Shown: positions 35,198 through 45,479 of the stretch, piece by piece
Layout of the letters: the number at the start of each line of letters is the position of its first letter
Position numbering within the stretch: position 1 is the first letter of the stretch
Assembly: GCA_947503835.1 (NCBI GenBank)
Contig: CANNFM010000005.1
Location: 62,001 to 126,000, forward strand
DNA: 64,000 bases
Direction of reading: 5' to 3'
Source of the DNA: an uncultured Aquimarina sp.
GTDB lineage: Bacteria > Bacteroidota > Bacteroidia > Flavobacteriales > Flavobacteriaceae
Program-made: the position numbers and the translations under genes
Notes under the pieces: generated by a model
The model's input: the letters and a program-made list of their open reading frames with translations, nothing else
What the model was told of the DNA's origin: nothing
Database searches by the model: none

Positions 35198-38100
35198 TTA
35201 AAATGTTGCCTTTACGCTAAATCCATATCTTCTGGCACTAGGACCATTAATGAAGTCAAAACCAAAGCCATTTCCTACACCGGTTCCAGAAGTATTTGGG
35301 TCAAAACGGGCACCATCTGGAGTGTTTACAGCATCGTACCAAAGGTTATTACCAGTTGCAGATATCGTTAAAGAACCAAAAGGTGTTTGATCTAAGAATT
35401 TTTTTGGAAAAGTATAAGCAAGAGAGGCTTCTTGTAGCCTGATTAATGTAGCATCGTATACTTGATTTTCGTTGGGTCCAAATAGGATATTACTAAAATA
35501 ATAATCAGAATTATTTATTTGAACTGTATTTGTGTTTCCATTAGCATCAACTCCTGGTAAAATAAAAGTATTTTCTCTATCTAGAGTTTCTACAATTAAC
35601 CCTCTACCTAATAGAGTAGAAACAGTACTTGAATAAATGTCACCACCTTTAGTATAACTCAACTGCACCCCAAATGAGAAATTTTTATATGAAATAGTGT
35701 TTTTAAGGTTCATAACATAATCGGGGTTAGGATCTCCAATAATACCATCTTCGGGGTCTTGGATATAAAATCCATCAGAACCAACTACTTTATTGCCATT
35801 GTCGTCTCTTAATATCCTAGTACCAAAAAGGACACCAAGTGGTTCTCCTTTTATGGCTGCATTTCCAAGATTACTAAAACCAGAGTACACTACTACATCT
35901 GTATCTAATCCTAAATCAGTAACTTCAGACTTATAGGTAGTGAAATTCAAGTTAGCATCCCAGTTAAATCCATCCTCTACGTTGTTTTGGATAATGTTAA
36001 CCCCTAAGTCTAATTCAATCCCTTTATTTTCAATTTCACCAATATTTGTTCTTATAGTGGTGTTACCTGTAGTTGGCCCTAAAGGTCTATTGATAATTAA
36101 ATCTTCTGTGATTCTTGAGTATAGAGATAAGTCTATAGAAATTCTACTTTTCCATAGCCTACCCTCTAGACCTACTTCATACTCGGTTAATAATTCTGGT
36201 TTCAGGTCTGGATTACCTAAGATATTACTTGTAGTGTTAGATACTACATTAGAACCTCCATTTTGAAAATCCTGCGTATCTAATGATAATGTATTGGCAA
36301 CCGGGAATCCAGGGTCTCCAAAACTTGCAGAGGTACCATATCCGGCTCTTACTTTTAAATAATTGATTATATCCGATTTTATATTGCTAAAAGCGGCAGT
36401 AGGTAAAAAAGAGATACTGGCACTTGGATAAAAAATGGATCTGTTTTCGCTTTCAAAATTAGATACCCAATCATTTCTTCCTGCTAAAGTCACGAACAGG
36501 TAATTGTCGTAATCAAATTCTGCTTGTCCATATACACCAACAATGTTTCTTTCAAAAAATGATTGTATTTCATTTTGTTTGGCAAAGTTAAAATGCCTTA
36601 AAACTCCAAATGATTGTTGACCATCACTAGCAGTACCATTTTGGTCAAAAATTAAATTTCTTGTAGTAGCACCTACACTAAAATTGGTGCCTATTTTTTC
36701 AGTAAGTTGAGAATTTCCAGTTAAGGATATATTATGGTCGAAAATAGAGTTTAGATTATTCCATGTTTCATAAAAACCACTGGCCAATCTTACATCACCA
36801 CTGTTACTGTTTACTCCACCTTTATTCTGAAAGTTTACATTACTCTCATTATAAACATCTATACCTGCACGATAAAAAATATTCAAATTCTCATTAAAAT
36901 TATATTGTACAGTAGCGTTACCAAAAACACGATTGGTTAATTGTGAAGTTTGCGCATTGTTTAATGTCCACAATGGATGTTGAATACTGTTGTTTTGTCT
37001 ATAATATACACTACCTCCCGTTACAGGGTCTTGAAATGGTAGCCCCTGTATGTCGATACTCCTAGGAGTAAACCATAAATCTCCAAAAATAGAAGAACCA
37101 GTACCTTCAGCTCCATTACCTTGGCTTAAGGCTACTGGAGGAGAGACAAAATCTGTTCTTGCAAAATTTAAAGTCCCACTTACGGTAAACTTATTGTTAA
37201 GTTTTGCATTACCTCCAATACCTAGGGTATTACGGCCTAATTTATTTCCAGGAGTAAAACCTTCGTCATCCAGATGACCATAATTTACATTGTATGAAAT
37301 TTTTCCATTATCTGAAACCCCTCTCAGGTTTACAGATACTGAAGCCGCTCCTCCTATTCTAAAAAAGTCTTCTACACTATCATAGGGTCTCCAGTCATAA
37401 CGTGCTCCTTGAAATTCAGGGAAAGCTGCTTGGATTGCTGGAGTAGAGGTAGAATATGGATGTGGAAGTGTAGCATTTTCATCAATAGCAGAACTGTTTC
37501 CATAACCAGAAACTCCGCCTTCTCTAAAACTAGGTCCCCAGTTACTAAAAAACCATCCAAAAGATTGATCAAAACCATTACCATACTCATCTTGATAATC
37601 TGGTAGAGAAGCTATTTGGGTGAAAAAATAGGAAGAAGAAACAGTTACTTCCATTTTCTTTTTAGCATTTCCGGAGGCTCCAGCCTTGGTAGTAATCAAT
37701 ACAACACCATTCCTACCATCACTCCCGTATAAGGTTGCGGCTGCCAAACCTTTTAATACACTAACGCTTTCAATACTATTAGGATCCAAATCTAAAAACC
37801 TACTGGATCCATTATTACCATTTACAAAGTCGTTTCGAGCTCCTTGTCGTCCCGAAGCGTTGGTGTCTGTACTAAAAGGTACACCATCGACTATAAATAA
37901 AGCTTGGTTACTTGAGCTAAAAGAGTTTTGCCCTCTAATAACGATATTGGTACCCGACCCAGTAAGACCACTTTGTTGCGTGATCTGTACCCCAGCGGAT
38001 TTACCAAGTAATACTCTGGCAATATCTCCTTCAGAGCGTTGTTCAATTTCTTCGCTTTTAATTTCACTAACGGCATATCCAAGAGATTTTTTCTCTCGTT

Positions 38101-38437
38101 TTATACCTTGTGCTGTTACGATTACTTCTTCTAACTCTGAAGTCGAAGCTTGTAATGAAACATCGATTGTGTTTCCTGCGCCTACAGCCATTTCTTTATT
38201 AGAAAAACCTAAAAAACTATAAACAAGGACGTCTCCTTGCGAAGCTTGCACAGTGTACAAGCCGTCAAAATCTGATTGTGTTCCACTATTTGTTCCTTGA
38301 ATGACGATGTTTACTCCCGGAAGGGGGGATCCTTTATCATCTGTTACTTTACCTGTTATGGTTTTTTCTTGCGCAAAAGAAATATGCGCAAGTAATGCTA
38401 TGAAAAGCATTAGAATTTGCTTCATTAATAATTTCAT
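35198..38437 (-). CDS. SusC/RagA-family TonB-linked outer-membrane transporter (outer locus)
   Basis: The 1079-residue protein has a signal peptide ending SFAQ (about residue 23), a carboxypeptidase-like domain (GKVTDDKGSPLPGVNIVIQG), a plug (VIRGQNSFSSSNQALFIVDG) and a barrel ending in Phe (GFSVKATF). It is a close paralog of the inner SusC: the words SLGYAVS, DIARVL, GTNI, SRFLD, DPNSI, VSVLKGL, GRNGV and LITTK occur in the same order. No STN domain is present. It heads the outer susC-susD-susE-like set and is divergent from rpsL with a 478-nt gap. An in-frame ATG four codons downstream is an alternative start. Confidence 0.95.
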   Translation of the reverse strand: MKLLMKQILMLFIALLAHISFAQEKTITGKVTDDKGSPLPGVNIVIQGTNSGTQSDFDGLYTVQASQGDVLVYSFLGFSNKEMAVGAGNTIDVSLQASTSELEEVIVTAQGIKREKKSLGYAVSEIKSEEIEQRSEGDIARVLLGKSAGVQITQQSGLTGSGTNIVIRGQNSFSSSNQALFIVDGVPFSTDTNASGRQGARNDFVNGNNGSSRFLDLDPNSIESVSVLKGLAAATLYGSDGRNGVVLITTKAGASGNAKKKMEVTVSSSYFFTQIASLPDYQDEYGNGFDQSFGWFFSNWGPSFREGGVSGYGNSSAIDENATLPHPYSTSTPAIQAAFPEFQGARYDWRPYDSVEDFFRIGGAASVSVNLRGVSDNGKISYNVNYGHLDDEGFTPGNKLGRNTLGIGGNAKLNNKFTVSGTLNFARTDFVSPPVALSQGNGAEGTGSSIFGDLWFTPRSIDIQGLPFQDPVTGGSVYYRQNNSIQHPLWTLNNAQTSQLTNRVFGNATVQYNFNENLNIFYRAGIDVYNESNVNFQNKGGVNSNSGDVRLASGFYETWNNLNSIFDHNISLTGNSQLTEKIGTNFSVGATTRNLIFDQNGTASDGQQSFGVLRHFNFAKQNEIQSFFERNIVGVYGQAEFDYDNYLFVTLAGRNDWVSNFESENRSIFYPSASISFLPTAAFSNIKSDIINYLKVRAGYGTSASFGDPGFPVANTLSLDTQDFQNGGSNVVSNTTSNILGNPDLKPELLTEYEVGLEGRLWKSRISIDLSLYSRITEDLIINRPLGPTTGNTTIRTNIGEIENKGIELDLGVNIIQNNVEDGFNWDANLNFTTYKSEVTDLGLDTDVVVYSGFSNLGNAAIKGEPLGVLFGTRILRDDNGNKVVGSDGFYIQDPEDGIIGDPNPDYVMNLKNTISYKNFSFGVQLSYTKGGDIYSSTVSTLLGRGLIVETLDRENTFILPGVDANGNTNTVQINNSDYYFSNILFGPNENQVYDATLIRLQEASLAYTFPKKFLDQTPFGSLTISATGNNLWYDAVNTPDGARFDPNTSGTGVGNGFGFDFINGPSARRYGFSVKATF

Positions 38438-38448
38438 TGTGTGTGTTT

Positions 38449-38484
38449 ATTTAGAATTAGCCGTCTCAAATTTGATAATAAAAC
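38449..38484 (-). promoter_or_regulatory. Upstream element of the outer susC, shared with the inner susC
   Basis: On the minus strand the block holds TTTTATTATCA, then TTTG, then GGCTAATTC, ending about 12 nt before the start codon. The order and spacing match the block at 27190-27225 to within 1 nt, although the sequences further upstream differ. Confidence 0.55.
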
Positions 38485-38740
38485 ATGGATATTTTACGGT
38501 TTTTTTGAATATTTTAACTTTTTTTAACTAATTAGATTGTTAATTTATAATAATTTAATAATCTTTTTATTTTTTGACTATATTTTGCTCTACAGCTGCT
38601 TTTATTGGTTCGATGAGGGTTTTCTAAGTGCAATTGTATGCGAAAACCTCAGCTTATTTTAAGTGAGATTACTACAAAAATATATTTAATGAAATTCTGT
38701 GAGTAATAGATAAGACAATACATGGTTTTATCACTTTTAT

Positions 38741-38759
38741 TATACTTTATTAAAGTATA
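38741..38759. repeat. Perfect dyad, operator-like
   Basis: TATACTTTA and TAAAGTATA flank a single central T. The spacing is too tight for an RNA hairpin of full length, so a dimeric DNA-binding protein site is more likely. It lies about 90 nt upstream of the rpsL -7 box. Confidence 0.4.
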
Positions 38760-38826
38760 GAGTTTAGTTTTCTAAAGGTTAAATAAGGCCTATGTACATG
38801 TATATTGAAAATTAATCTCTTAGGAT

Positions 38827-38856
38827 TTGATTTGCTCAAAAATATTTCTACCTTTG
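38827..38856 (+). promoter_or_regulatory. Promoter of the str/S10/spc ribosomal protein cluster
   Basis: TTG (38827-38829), a 19-nt spacer and TACCTTTG (38849-38856) match the Bacteroidota promoter plan of TTG at -33 and TAnnTTTG at -7. Transcription would begin near 38862, giving a leader of about 54 nt before rpsL. Confidence 0.65.
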
Positions 38857-38915
38857 CAGCCCTTTTTATGGGGATATTAAAATTTTTAAATAATAAAATA
38901 GTGTAAAGCAAATTT

Positions 38916-39290
38916 ATGCCAACAATTTCACAATTAGTAAGAAAAGGTAGAGCCAAAATAACTAAGAAGAGTAAATCGGCTGCTTTGGATTCGTGCCCGC
39001 AACGCCGCGGTGTTTGTACGCGTGTTTATACCACTACACCAAAAAAACCAAATTCAGCTATGCGTAAAGTAGCTCGTGTTAGGTTAACAAATGGAAAAGA
39101 GGTAAACGCATACATCGGTGGTGAAGGTCATAATCTCCAGGAGCACTCGATAGTATTAGTTAGAGGTGGAAGGGTAAAAGATTTACCAGGAGTTAGATAT
39201 CACATTGTTCGTGGAGCCTTAGACACCGCAGGTGTAGAAGGAAGAACACAACGTAGATCTAAGTATGGTGCTAAACGCCCTAAGAAGTAA
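38916..39290 (+). CDS. rpsL: 30S ribosomal protein S12
   Basis: The 124-residue S12 begins [11 protein letters not shown] and contains [11 protein letters not shown]. Lys43 and Lys88, where changes give streptomycin resistance or dependence in other bacteria, have the wild-type residue. It is the decoding-centre protein of the small subunit. It is the first gene of the super-operon, with its promoter about 60 nt upstream and rpsG 23 nt downstream. Confidence 0.99.
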   Translation: MPTISQLVRKGRAKITKKSKSAALDSCPQRRGVCTRVYTTTPKKPNSAMRKVARVRLTNGKEVNAYIGGEGHNLQEHSIVLVRGGRVKDLPGVRYHIVRGALDTAGVEGRTQRRSKYGAKRPKK

Positions 39291-39313
39291 TTAAAAAACT
39301 TTAAGAAGAAGAC

Positions 39314-39790
39314 ATGAGAAAAAGAAAGGCTAAAAAAAGACCTATTTTGCCAGATCCTCGTTTTAACGATCAGTTAGTGACTCGTTTTGTAAACATGATG
39401 ATGTGGGACGGTAAAAAGTCAACTGCTTTTAAGATTTTCTATGATGCGATGGATATCGTTGAAGAGAAAAAACAGAACGAAGAAAAAACTGCATTAGAGA
39501 TTTGGAAAGATGCATTATCTAATGTGATGCCTCACGTAGAAGTACGAAGCCGTAGAGTTGGTGGAGCTACTTTTCAGATTCCTAATCCAATCAGGCCTGA
39601 TCGTAAAATATCTACTGCTATGAAGTGGTTGATTCAATTTTCACGAAAAAGAAATGAGAAATCTATGGCTCAAAAACTTGCTGCAGAAGTTATAGCTGCA
39701 GAAAAAGAAGAAGGAGCCGCTGTTAAAAAGAGAGTAGATACTCATAAGATGGCCGAAGCAAATAAAGCATTCTCACACTTTAGATTTTAA
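39314..39790 (+). CDS. rpsG: 30S ribosomal protein S7
   Basis: The 158-residue S7 begins [20 protein letters not shown] and has the conserved [16 protein letters not shown] stretch. It nucleates assembly of the 30S head and lies near the E site. In E. coli S7 represses its own operon; no comparable structure is obvious in the 23-nt gap before it here. fusA follows after 10 nt, so the two are co-transcribed. Confidence 0.99.
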   Translation: MRKRKAKKRPILPDPRFNDQLVTRFVNMMMWDGKKSTAFKIFYDAMDIVEEKKQNEEKTALEIWKDALSNVMPHVEVRSRRVGGATFQIPNPIRPDRKISTAMKWLIQFSRKRNEKSMAQKLAAEVIAAEKEEGAAVKKRVDTHKMAEANKAFSHFRF

Positions 39791-39800
39791 TCATTAAGAA

Positions 39801-41927
39801 ATGGCTAGAGATTTAAAATATACTAGAAATATAGGAATTGCTGCGCATATTGACGCAGGAAAGACAACTACTACAGAACGTATTCTTTATTATACGGGTG
39901 TAAGTCATAAAATTGGTGAGGTGCATGATGGTGCGGCTACTATGGACTGGATGGAGCAAGAACAGGAGCGTGGTATCACGATTACTTCTGCTGCTACAAC
40001 GTGTGAGTGGAAATTCCCAACAGAAAACGGACAACCAGTAGATGATACTAAAGGATATCATTTTAATATTATTGATACTCCAGGTCACGTTGATTTTACG
40101 GTTGAGGTTAACCGTTCTCTTCGTGTTCTTGATGGATTAGTTTTCTTGTTTAGTGCTGTTGATGGTGTTGAGCCACAGTCAGAAACTAACTGGAGACTTG
40201 CGGATAACTATAAAGTGCCACGTATTGGTTTTGTAAATAAAATGGACCGTCAAGGATCCAATTTTATGGAAGTATGTCAGCAGGTAAAAGATATGTTAGG
40301 ATCTAATGCTGTTCCTATCGTATTGAATATTGGTGACGAAGAAGATTTTAAAGGAATTGTTGATTTAGTAAAAAATCGTGCTATAGTATGGCATGAAGAA
40401 GGACAAGGATCAACATTTGATGTTATTGATATCCCTGAAGATCTTAAAGAAGAAGCTAAAATGCTTCGTGGTAAACTTATTGAAGAAGTTGCTGCGTATG
40501 ATGAAGATCTTCTTGAGAAATTTATGGAAGACGAAGATTCGATTACAGAAGAAGAGGTGCATGCTGCACTTAGAGCTGCTGTAATGGATATGAGTATCAT
40601 TCCTATGATCTGTGGATCTGCATTCAAGAATAAAGGTGTTCAGTTTTTATTAGATGCAGTATGTCGTTACTTACCTTCACCAACTGATAAAGAAGGTATT
40701 GTGGGTGTAAATCCTGATACAGATAAAGAGGAGTTGCGTAAACCAGATGTAAAAGAGCCTTTTGCGGCTTTGGCATTTAAAATTGCTACCGATCCTTTTG
40801 TTGGTCGTTTAGCTTTCTTTAGAGCATATTCTGGTCGTTTAGATGCGGGTTCTTATGTGTTAAATAATCGTTCTGGTAAAAAAGAACGTATTTCTCGTAT
40901 CTATCAAATGCACGCTAATAAGCAAAATGCAATCGATTATATAGAGGCTGGAGATATTGGAGCTGCTGTTGGGTTTAAATCTATCAAAACGGGTGATACG
41001 CTTTCTGATGAGAAAAACCCTATTGTTTTAGAATCTATGGACTTCCCTGATCCGGTAATTGGTATTGCGGTTGAACCAAAAACTAAGGCAGATGTTGATA
41101 AATTAGGAATTGGTTTAGCAAAGTTAGCAGAAGAAGATCCGACATTTACAGTGCGTTCAGACGAAGCTTCAGGTCAGACTATTATATCTGGAATGGGTGA
41201 GCTACACTTAGATGTAATTGTAGATCGTTTAAAGCGTGAATTCAAAGTTGAAGTAAATCAAGGTCAACCTCAAGTGGAGTATAAAGAAGCTATTACAGCT
41301 GCTGCAGACCATAGAGAGGTGTATAAGAAGCAATCTGGTGGTCGTGGTAAATTCGCAGATATCGTGTTTACTATTGAGCCGGCTGATGAAGGTGTTGTTG
41401 GACTTCAGTTTGAATCTACAATTAAAGGTGGTAATGTTCCTAAAGAATTTATCCCTTCAATTGAAAAAGGATTTAAAATGGCTATGGTTAATGGTCCTTT
41501 AGCGGGATATGAAGTTGATGCCGTTAAAGTAACATTAAAGGATGGTTCTTATCACGATGTGGATTCTGATCAACTATCTTTCGAATTAGCTGCTAAATTA
41601 GGGTTTAAAAATTCAGCTAAAGCTGCTAAAGCCGTAATCATGGAGCCAATTATGAAACTAGAGGTTATTACTCCAGAAGAAAATATGGGTGATATCGTAG
41701 GTGATCTTAACCGTCGTAGAGGGCAAGTAAGTGATATGGGTGATCGTGCAGGTGCGAAAACTGTAAAGGCAACTGTTCCACTTTCTGAAATGTTTGGATA
41801 TGTAACCACATTAAGAACATTGTCATCGGGTAGAGCAACATCTACAATGGAATTTTCTCACTATGCAGAAACTCCTTCTAATATTTCAGAAGAAGTAATC
41901 GCTGCAGCAAAAGGAGTTAACGCTTAA
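39801..41927 (+). CDS. fusA: Translation elongation factor G
   Basis: The 708-residue GTPase has the P-loop AHIDAGKT (15-22), the switch I region [17 protein letters not shown] and NKMDRQG, followed by domains II-V, including the domain IV loop ([11 protein letters not shown]). EF-G drives translocation and, with RRF, ribosome recycling. Length and operon position match the housekeeping form rather than the paralogs EF-G2 or TetM-type proteins. rpsJ follows after 10 nt. Confidence 0.99.
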   Translation: MARDLKYTRNIGIAAHIDAGKTTTTERILYYTGVSHKIGEVHDGAATMDWMEQEQERGITITSAATTCEWKFPTENGQPVDDTKGYHFNIIDTPGHVDFTVEVNRSLRVLDGLVFLFSAVDGVEPQSETNWRLADNYKVPRIGFVNKMDRQGSNFMEVCQQVKDMLGSNAVPIVLNIGDEEDFKGIVDLVKNRAIVWHEEGQGSTFDVIDIPEDLKEEAKMLRGKLIEEVAAYDEDLLEKFMEDEDSITEEEVHAALRAAVMDMSIIPMICGSAFKNKGVQFLLDAVCRYLPSPTDKEGIVGVNPDTDKEELRKPDVKEPFAALAFKIATDPFVGRLAFFRAYSGRLDAGSYVLNNRSGKKERISRIYQMHANKQNAIDYIEAGDIGAAVGFKSIKTGDTLSDEKNPIVLESMDFPDPVIGIAVEPKTKADVDKLGIGLAKLAEEDPTFTVRSDEASGQTIISGMGELHLDVIVDRLKREFKVEVNQGQPQVEYKEAITAAADHREVYKKQSGGRGKFADIVFTIEPADEGVVGLQFESTIKGGNVPKEFIPSIEKGFKMAMVNGPLAGYEVDAVKVTLKDGSYHDVDSDQLSFELAAKLGFKNSAKAAKAVIMEPIMKLEVITPEENMGDIVGDLNRRRGQVSDMGDRAGAKTVKATVPLSEMFGYVTTLRTLSSGRATSTMEFSHYAETPSNISEEVIAAAKGVNA

Positions 41928-41937
41928 TATTACAGAA

Positions 41938-42243
41938 ATGAGTCAAAAAATTAGAATAAAACTAAAATCTTACGATCATAATTTAGTAGACAAGTCTGCT
42001 GAGAAAATCGTAAAGACGGTAAAGAGTACAGGAGCTGTAGTAACAGGGCCAATTCCATTGCCAACACATAAAAAGATTTTTACGGTACTTCGTTCTCCGC
42101 ACGTAAACAAAAAATCCAGAGAGCAATTTCAATTAAGTTCTTATAAAAGACTATTGGATATTTATAGCTCTTCTTCAAAAACCATTGATGCGTTGATGAA
42201 GCTGGAATTACCAAGTGGAGTTGAAGTTGAAATCAAAGTGTGA
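41938..42243 (+). CDS. rpsJ: 30S ribosomal protein S10 (NusE)
   Basis: The 101-residue S10 has [17 protein letters not shown] at the start and [13 protein letters not shown] in the loop region. It belongs to the 30S head and, as NusE, pairs with NusB and NusG in rRNA antitermination. It ends the first tightly packed segment (rpsL-rpsG-fusA-rpsJ): a 150-nt gap with three hairpins and a terminator-like signal follows before rplC. Confidence 0.99.
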   Translation: MSQKIRIKLKSYDHNLVDKSAEKIVKTVKSTGAVVTGPIPLPTHKKIFTVLRSPHVNKKSREQFQLSSYKRLLDIYSSSSKTIDALMKLELPSGVEVEIKV

Positions 42244-42254
42244 TAGAACTTTAA

Positions 42255-42354
42255 GGTAAGTAAATCTTACCATAAAATGTCCCAAGCTTTGTGCTAGGGA
42301 AAAACGGCAAAAAAATACATTCAGGGTTGAAGTGTTTTGACCCTGTTTTTTTGC
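42255..42354 (+). promoter_or_regulatory. Structured leader with terminator-like hairpin before rplC
   Basis: Three hairpins occur in order. GGTAAG/CTTACC has a 5-nt loop (42255-42271). CCCAAGC/GCTAGGG has a 5-nt loop and one A-A mismatch (42281-42299). A long stem at 42307-42354 pairs GCA7 with T7GC around CAGGGTTGA/TTGACCCTG. The T-run after the inner stem makes this look like an intrinsic terminator or attenuator inside the ribosomal cluster. L4, the S10-operon autoregulator of E. coli, is encoded two genes downstream, so L4-type control is a possibility. Confidence 0.6.
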
Positions 42355-42393
42355 AAAATTAAATTATAGAATACTAATTAATAATTAATAAAT

Positions 42394-43011
42394 ATGTCTG
42401 GGTTAATAGGAAAAAAGATCGGTATGACCAGCATTTTCGACGAGAATGGAAAGAATATTCCATGTACTGTGATCGAAGCTGGACCATGCGTGGTTACCCA
42501 AGTCAGAACTGAAGAGGTTGACGGTTATCAAGCTGTGCAATTAGGTTTCGATGACAAAGCGGACAAAAATGCTACCAAAGCGGCCTTAGGTCACTTTAAA
42601 AAAGCAGGAACTGTTGCTAAACGTAAAGTTGTCGAATTCAAAGGTTTTGAGGAGGAGTACAAATTAGGAGATACGGTAACAGTTGAACACTTTACTGAAG
42701 GAGAGTTTGTTGATGTTTCAGCGACTTCAAAAGGTAAAGGTTTTCAAGGGGTTGTAAAAAGACACAACTTTGGTGGTGTTGGACAAGCAACTCACGGTCA
42801 ACATAACCGTTTAAGAGCTCCCGGTTCGATAGGTGCTGCATCATATCCTGCAAGAGTTTTCAAAGGAATGAAAATGGCAGGAAGAATGGGTGGAGATCAA
42901 GTAAAAATTCAAAACTTAAGAGTGTTAAAAGTAGTTCCTGAAAAGAACTTACTTGTGGTTAAAGGATGTGTTCCTGGACACAAAAACGCTTATGTAACGA
43001 TTCAGAAGTAA
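42394..43011 (+). CDS. rplC: 50S ribosomal protein L3
   Basis: The 205-residue L3 starts [15 protein letters not shown] and has the conserved loop [18 protein letters not shown] that reaches towards the peptidyl transferase centre. It is an early 50S assembly protein. Its stop codon overlaps the rplD start as TAATG, which suggests translational coupling. It is preceded by a structured 150-nt leader. Confidence 0.99.
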   Translation: MSGLIGKKIGMTSIFDENGKNIPCTVIEAGPCVVTQVRTEEVDGYQAVQLGFDDKADKNATKAALGHFKKAGTVAKRKVVEFKGFEEEYKLGDTVTVEHFTEGEFVDVSATSKGKGFQGVVKRHNFGGVGQATHGQHNRLRAPGSIGAASYPARVFKGMKMAGRMGGDQVKIQNLRVLKVVPEKNLLVVKGCVPGHKNAYVTIQK

Positions 43012-43640
43012 TGAAAGTAGCGGTAATTGATATAAACGGAAAAGAAACAGGAAGAAAGGCAGACCTTTCAGACGCTGTTTTCGGTATAGAGCCAAACGAT
43101 CATGCAGTATACTTAGATGTGAAACAATACTTGGCTAATCAGCGTCAAGGTACTCATAAAGCTAAGGAGCGTGCAGATATCACTGGTAGTACCAGGAAGA
43201 TCAAAAAACAAAAAGGAACTGGTACAGCCAGAGCAGGTAGTATTAAGTCTCCTATTTTTAAAGGAGGAGGTAGAGTATTTGGTCCAAGACCACGTAACTA
43301 CTCATTTAAATTAAATAAGAACTTAAAAAGATTAGCACGTAAATCTGCGTTAAGTATTAAAGCAAATGACAAAGCAATTACGGTTGTTGAAGACTTTACT
43401 TTTGATACTGTAAAAACTAAGAATTTTACTACGATTTTGAAGTCTTTAGGGCTTGAAAACAAAAAATCTTTGTTTGTGTTGTCTGAGTCAAATAAAAATG
43501 TATATTTGTCGTCACGCAATTTGAAAAGTTCAGAAGTTGTAACTTCTTCAGAATTAAGTACTTACAAAATACTTAATGCTAATAAAGTTATTCTTCTGGA
43601 AGGTTCTTTGAAAGGAATTGAAACGAATTTAAGTAAATAG
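43011..43640 (+). CDS. rplD: 50S ribosomal protein L4
   Basis: With the ATG at 43011 the protein has 209 residues and begins [16 protein letters not shown] longer reading from 42966 would add 15 residues in another frame of rplC, with no match to L4, so it is rejected. The RNA-binding core [16 protein letters not shown] and [15 protein letters not shown] is typical. L4 lines the exit tunnel. In E. coli it represses the S10 operon by attenuation and blocks translation. The start overlaps the rplC stop by 1 nt. Confidence 0.98.
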   Translation: MKVAVIDINGKETGRKADLSDAVFGIEPNDHAVYLDVKQYLANQRQGTHKAKERADITGSTRKIKKQKGTGTARAGSIKSPIFKGGGRVFGPRPRNYSFKLNKNLKRLARKSALSIKANDKAITVVEDFTFDTVKTKNFTTILKSLGLENKKSLFVLSESNKNVYLSSRNLKSSEVVTSSELSTYKILNANKVILLEGSLKGIETNLSK

Positions 43641-43645
43641 AAGCC

Positions 43646-43936
43646 ATGAGTATCTTAATAAAACCTATTATTACGGAAAAGGCTACTGCAGAAAGTGAAG
43701 TGTTTAATCGCTATGGTTTTGTAGTAGATAAGAGAGCGAATAAGGTAGAGATCAAAAAAGCAGTTGAGGCTGCTTATGGTGTATCTGTTACTAAGGTTCG
43801 TACAATGAATGTCCGCCCAGATCGTAAAACTCGTTATACAAAAACGGGTATGGTTTCTGGTAAAACAAGTGCTTATAAAAAAGCAATTGTACAGGTGGCG
43901 GAAGGTGAAGTAATTGATTTATATAGTAATCTTTAA
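43646..43936 (+). CDS. rplW: 50S ribosomal protein L23
   Basis: The 96-residue L23 has the usual IIKPIITEKATAESE-like start (ILIKPIITEK) and the core VEIKKAVEAAYGVSVTKVRT. It sits at the rim of the exit tunnel, where trigger factor and SRP dock. It lies 5 nt after rplD and 9 nt before rplB. Confidence 0.98.
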   Translation: MSILIKPIITEKATAESEVFNRYGFVVDKRANKVEIKKAVEAAYGVSVTKVRTMNVRPDRKTRYTKTGMVSGKTSAYKKAIVQVAEGEVIDLYSNL

Positions 43937-43945
43937 GACTAAAAA

Positions 43946-44770
43946 ATGTCAGTAAGAAAATTAAAACCAATTACCCCAGGTCAGCGTTTTAGAGTAGTAA
44001 ATGGGTTTGACGCCATTACTACTGATAAGCCGGAGAAAAGTTTATTAGCTCCGAAGAAAAGATCTGGTGGTAGAAACAGTCAAGGAAAAATGACTATGCG
44101 CTACAAAGGTGGTGGTCATAAAAAAAGGTATCGTATTATAGACTTTAAGCGTGATAAGCAAGGGATTCCTGCTACCGTTGCTACTATAGAATATGATCCA
44201 AACAGAACTGCATTTATAGCGCTTCTTAATTACCAAGATGGTGAAAAGCGTTATGTTATCGCTCAGAATGGTCTACAAATTGGTCAGAATGTCGTTTCTG
44301 GAAGCAATGTTGCTCCAGAAATTGGTAATTCAATGCCGCTTAGTGATATTCCCTTAGGTACAATCATTTCTTGTATAGAATTACGTCCTGGTCAAGGAGC
44401 GGTGATGGCACGTAGTGCAGGTTCATTTGCTCAGCTTATGGCTCGTGATGGAAAATTTGCTACAGTGAAATTGCCGTCTGGAGAAGTAAGACTGATATTG
44501 ATGAATTGTATGGCGACTATAGGAGTTATCTCTAATAGTGATCATCAGTTGTTGGTGTCTGGTAAGGCTGGTAGAAGTAGATGGTTAGGTAGAAGACCAC
44601 GTACAAGACCAGTTGTGATGAACCCAGTCGATCACCCGATGGGTGGTGGTGAAGGTAAATCTTCAGGAGGTCATCCACGTTCTAGAAAAGGTATTCCTGC
44701 AAAAGGTTATAGAACCCGTTCTAAGACGAAAGCGAGTAATAAGTATATTGTAGAACGTAGAAAGAAATAA
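43946..44770 (+). CDS. rplB: 50S ribosomal protein L2
   Basis: The 274-residue L2 has the oligonucleotide-binding and SH3-like domains and the conserved C-terminal motif [17 protein letters not shown], whose His lies near the peptidyl transferase centre. It is needed for subunit joining. rpsS follows after 6 nt. Confidence 0.99.
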   Translation: MSVRKLKPITPGQRFRVVNGFDAITTDKPEKSLLAPKKRSGGRNSQGKMTMRYKGGGHKKRYRIIDFKRDKQGIPATVATIEYDPNRTAFIALLNYQDGEKRYVIAQNGLQIGQNVVSGSNVAPEIGNSMPLSDIPLGTIISCIELRPGQGAVMARSAGSFAQLMARDGKFATVKLPSGEVRLILMNCMATIGVISNSDHQLLVSGKAGRSRWLGRRPRTRPVVMNPVDHPMGGGEGKSSGGHPRSRKGIPAKGYRTRSKTKASNKYIVERRKK

Positions 44771-44776
44771 TAAGAT

Positions 44777-45055
44777 ATGGCACGTTCATTAAAAAAAGGA
44801 CCTTACGTTCACTATAAGTTAGAGAAAAAAGTAGCTGCAAATGTAGAAGCTAAGAAAAAGTCTGTTATTAAGACTTGGTCTAGGGCATCTATGATTACTC
44901 CTGACTTTGTAGGGCAAACAATCGCAGTTCATAATGGTCGCCAATTCGTACCGGTATATGTTACCGAGAATATGGTAGGTCATAAATTAGGAGAATTTTC
45001 GCCAACACGTTCGTTTAGAGGACACGCTGGTGCTAAAAATAAAGGTAAAAAATAA
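44777..45055 (+). CDS. rpsS: 30S ribosomal protein S19
   Basis: The 92-residue S19 begins [11 protein letters not shown] and has the signature [19 protein letters not shown]. It forms part of the 30S head with S13 and S14. rplV follows after 8 nt. Confidence 0.99.
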   Translation: MARSLKKGPYVHYKLEKKVAANVEAKKKSVIKTWSRASMITPDFVGQTIAVHNGRQFVPVYVTENMVGHKLGEFSPTRSFRGHAGAKNKGKK

Positions 45056-45063
45056 TTTAAGTC

Positions 45064-45471
45064 ATGGGAGTTCGTAAAAGAGAAATGGCAGAAAGAATTA
45101 AGGAAGAGAAAAAGCAAATTGCTTTTGCTAAACTTAATAACTGCCCTACGTCACCTCGTAAAATGCGTTTAGTTGCGGATTTAGTTCGTGGTGTAAAAGT
45201 TGAAAAAGCGCTTCAGATTCTTAGATTTAATCCTAAAGAAGCATCACGTCGTTTAGAAAAGTTATTGCTTTCTGCAATAGCTAACTGGCAGGCGAAAAAT
45301 GAAGACGCTAGCATCGAAGATGCAGATCTTTTTGTAAAAGAGATCCGTGTAGACGGAGGAAGTATGTTGAAAAGACTTCGTCCTGCTCCACAAGGTCGTG
45401 CACACAGAATAAGAAAACGCTCTAATCACGTGACAATCGTGGTTGCAGCAAACAATAATACACAAAGCTAA
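45064..45471 (+). CDS. rplV: 50S ribosomal protein L22
   Basis: The 135-residue L22 has an N-terminal charged extension ([17 protein letters not shown]) before the core [20 protein letters not shown]. This extension is usual in Flavobacteriia. The tunnel-reaching beta-hairpin follows, with [20 protein letters not shown], where macrolide-resistance changes occur in other bacteria. rpsC follows after 8 nt. Confidence 0.98.
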   Translation: MGVRKREMAERIKEEKKQIAFAKLNNCPTSPRKMRLVADLVRGVKVEKALQILRFNPKEASRRLEKLLLSAIANWQAKNEDASIEDADLFVKEIRVDGGSMLKRLRPAPQGRAHRIRKRSNHVTIVVAANNNTQS

Positions 45472-45479
45472 TATAAACT

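Larger units (their letters stand above)
38438..38915. other. 478-nt divergent regulatory region between the outer susC and rpsL
   Basis: No gene is visible. It holds the shared susC upstream element (38449-38484), a 19-nt perfect dyad (38741-38759) and the rpsL promoter (38827-38856). The middle part (about 38500-38740) is AT-rich without clear features. Confidence 0.6.

Noticed and set aside
37686..38222. 178-codon frame opposite the outer susC
   Set aside because: It occurs at the same place as the antisense frame of the paralogous susC, as expected for a shadow of conserved codons.
42966..43010. Longer reading of rplD starting inside rplC
   Set aside because: The extra 15 residues do not resemble L4 and lie in another frame of rplC. 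The ATG at 43011 gives the normal L4 start and a TAATG overlap.
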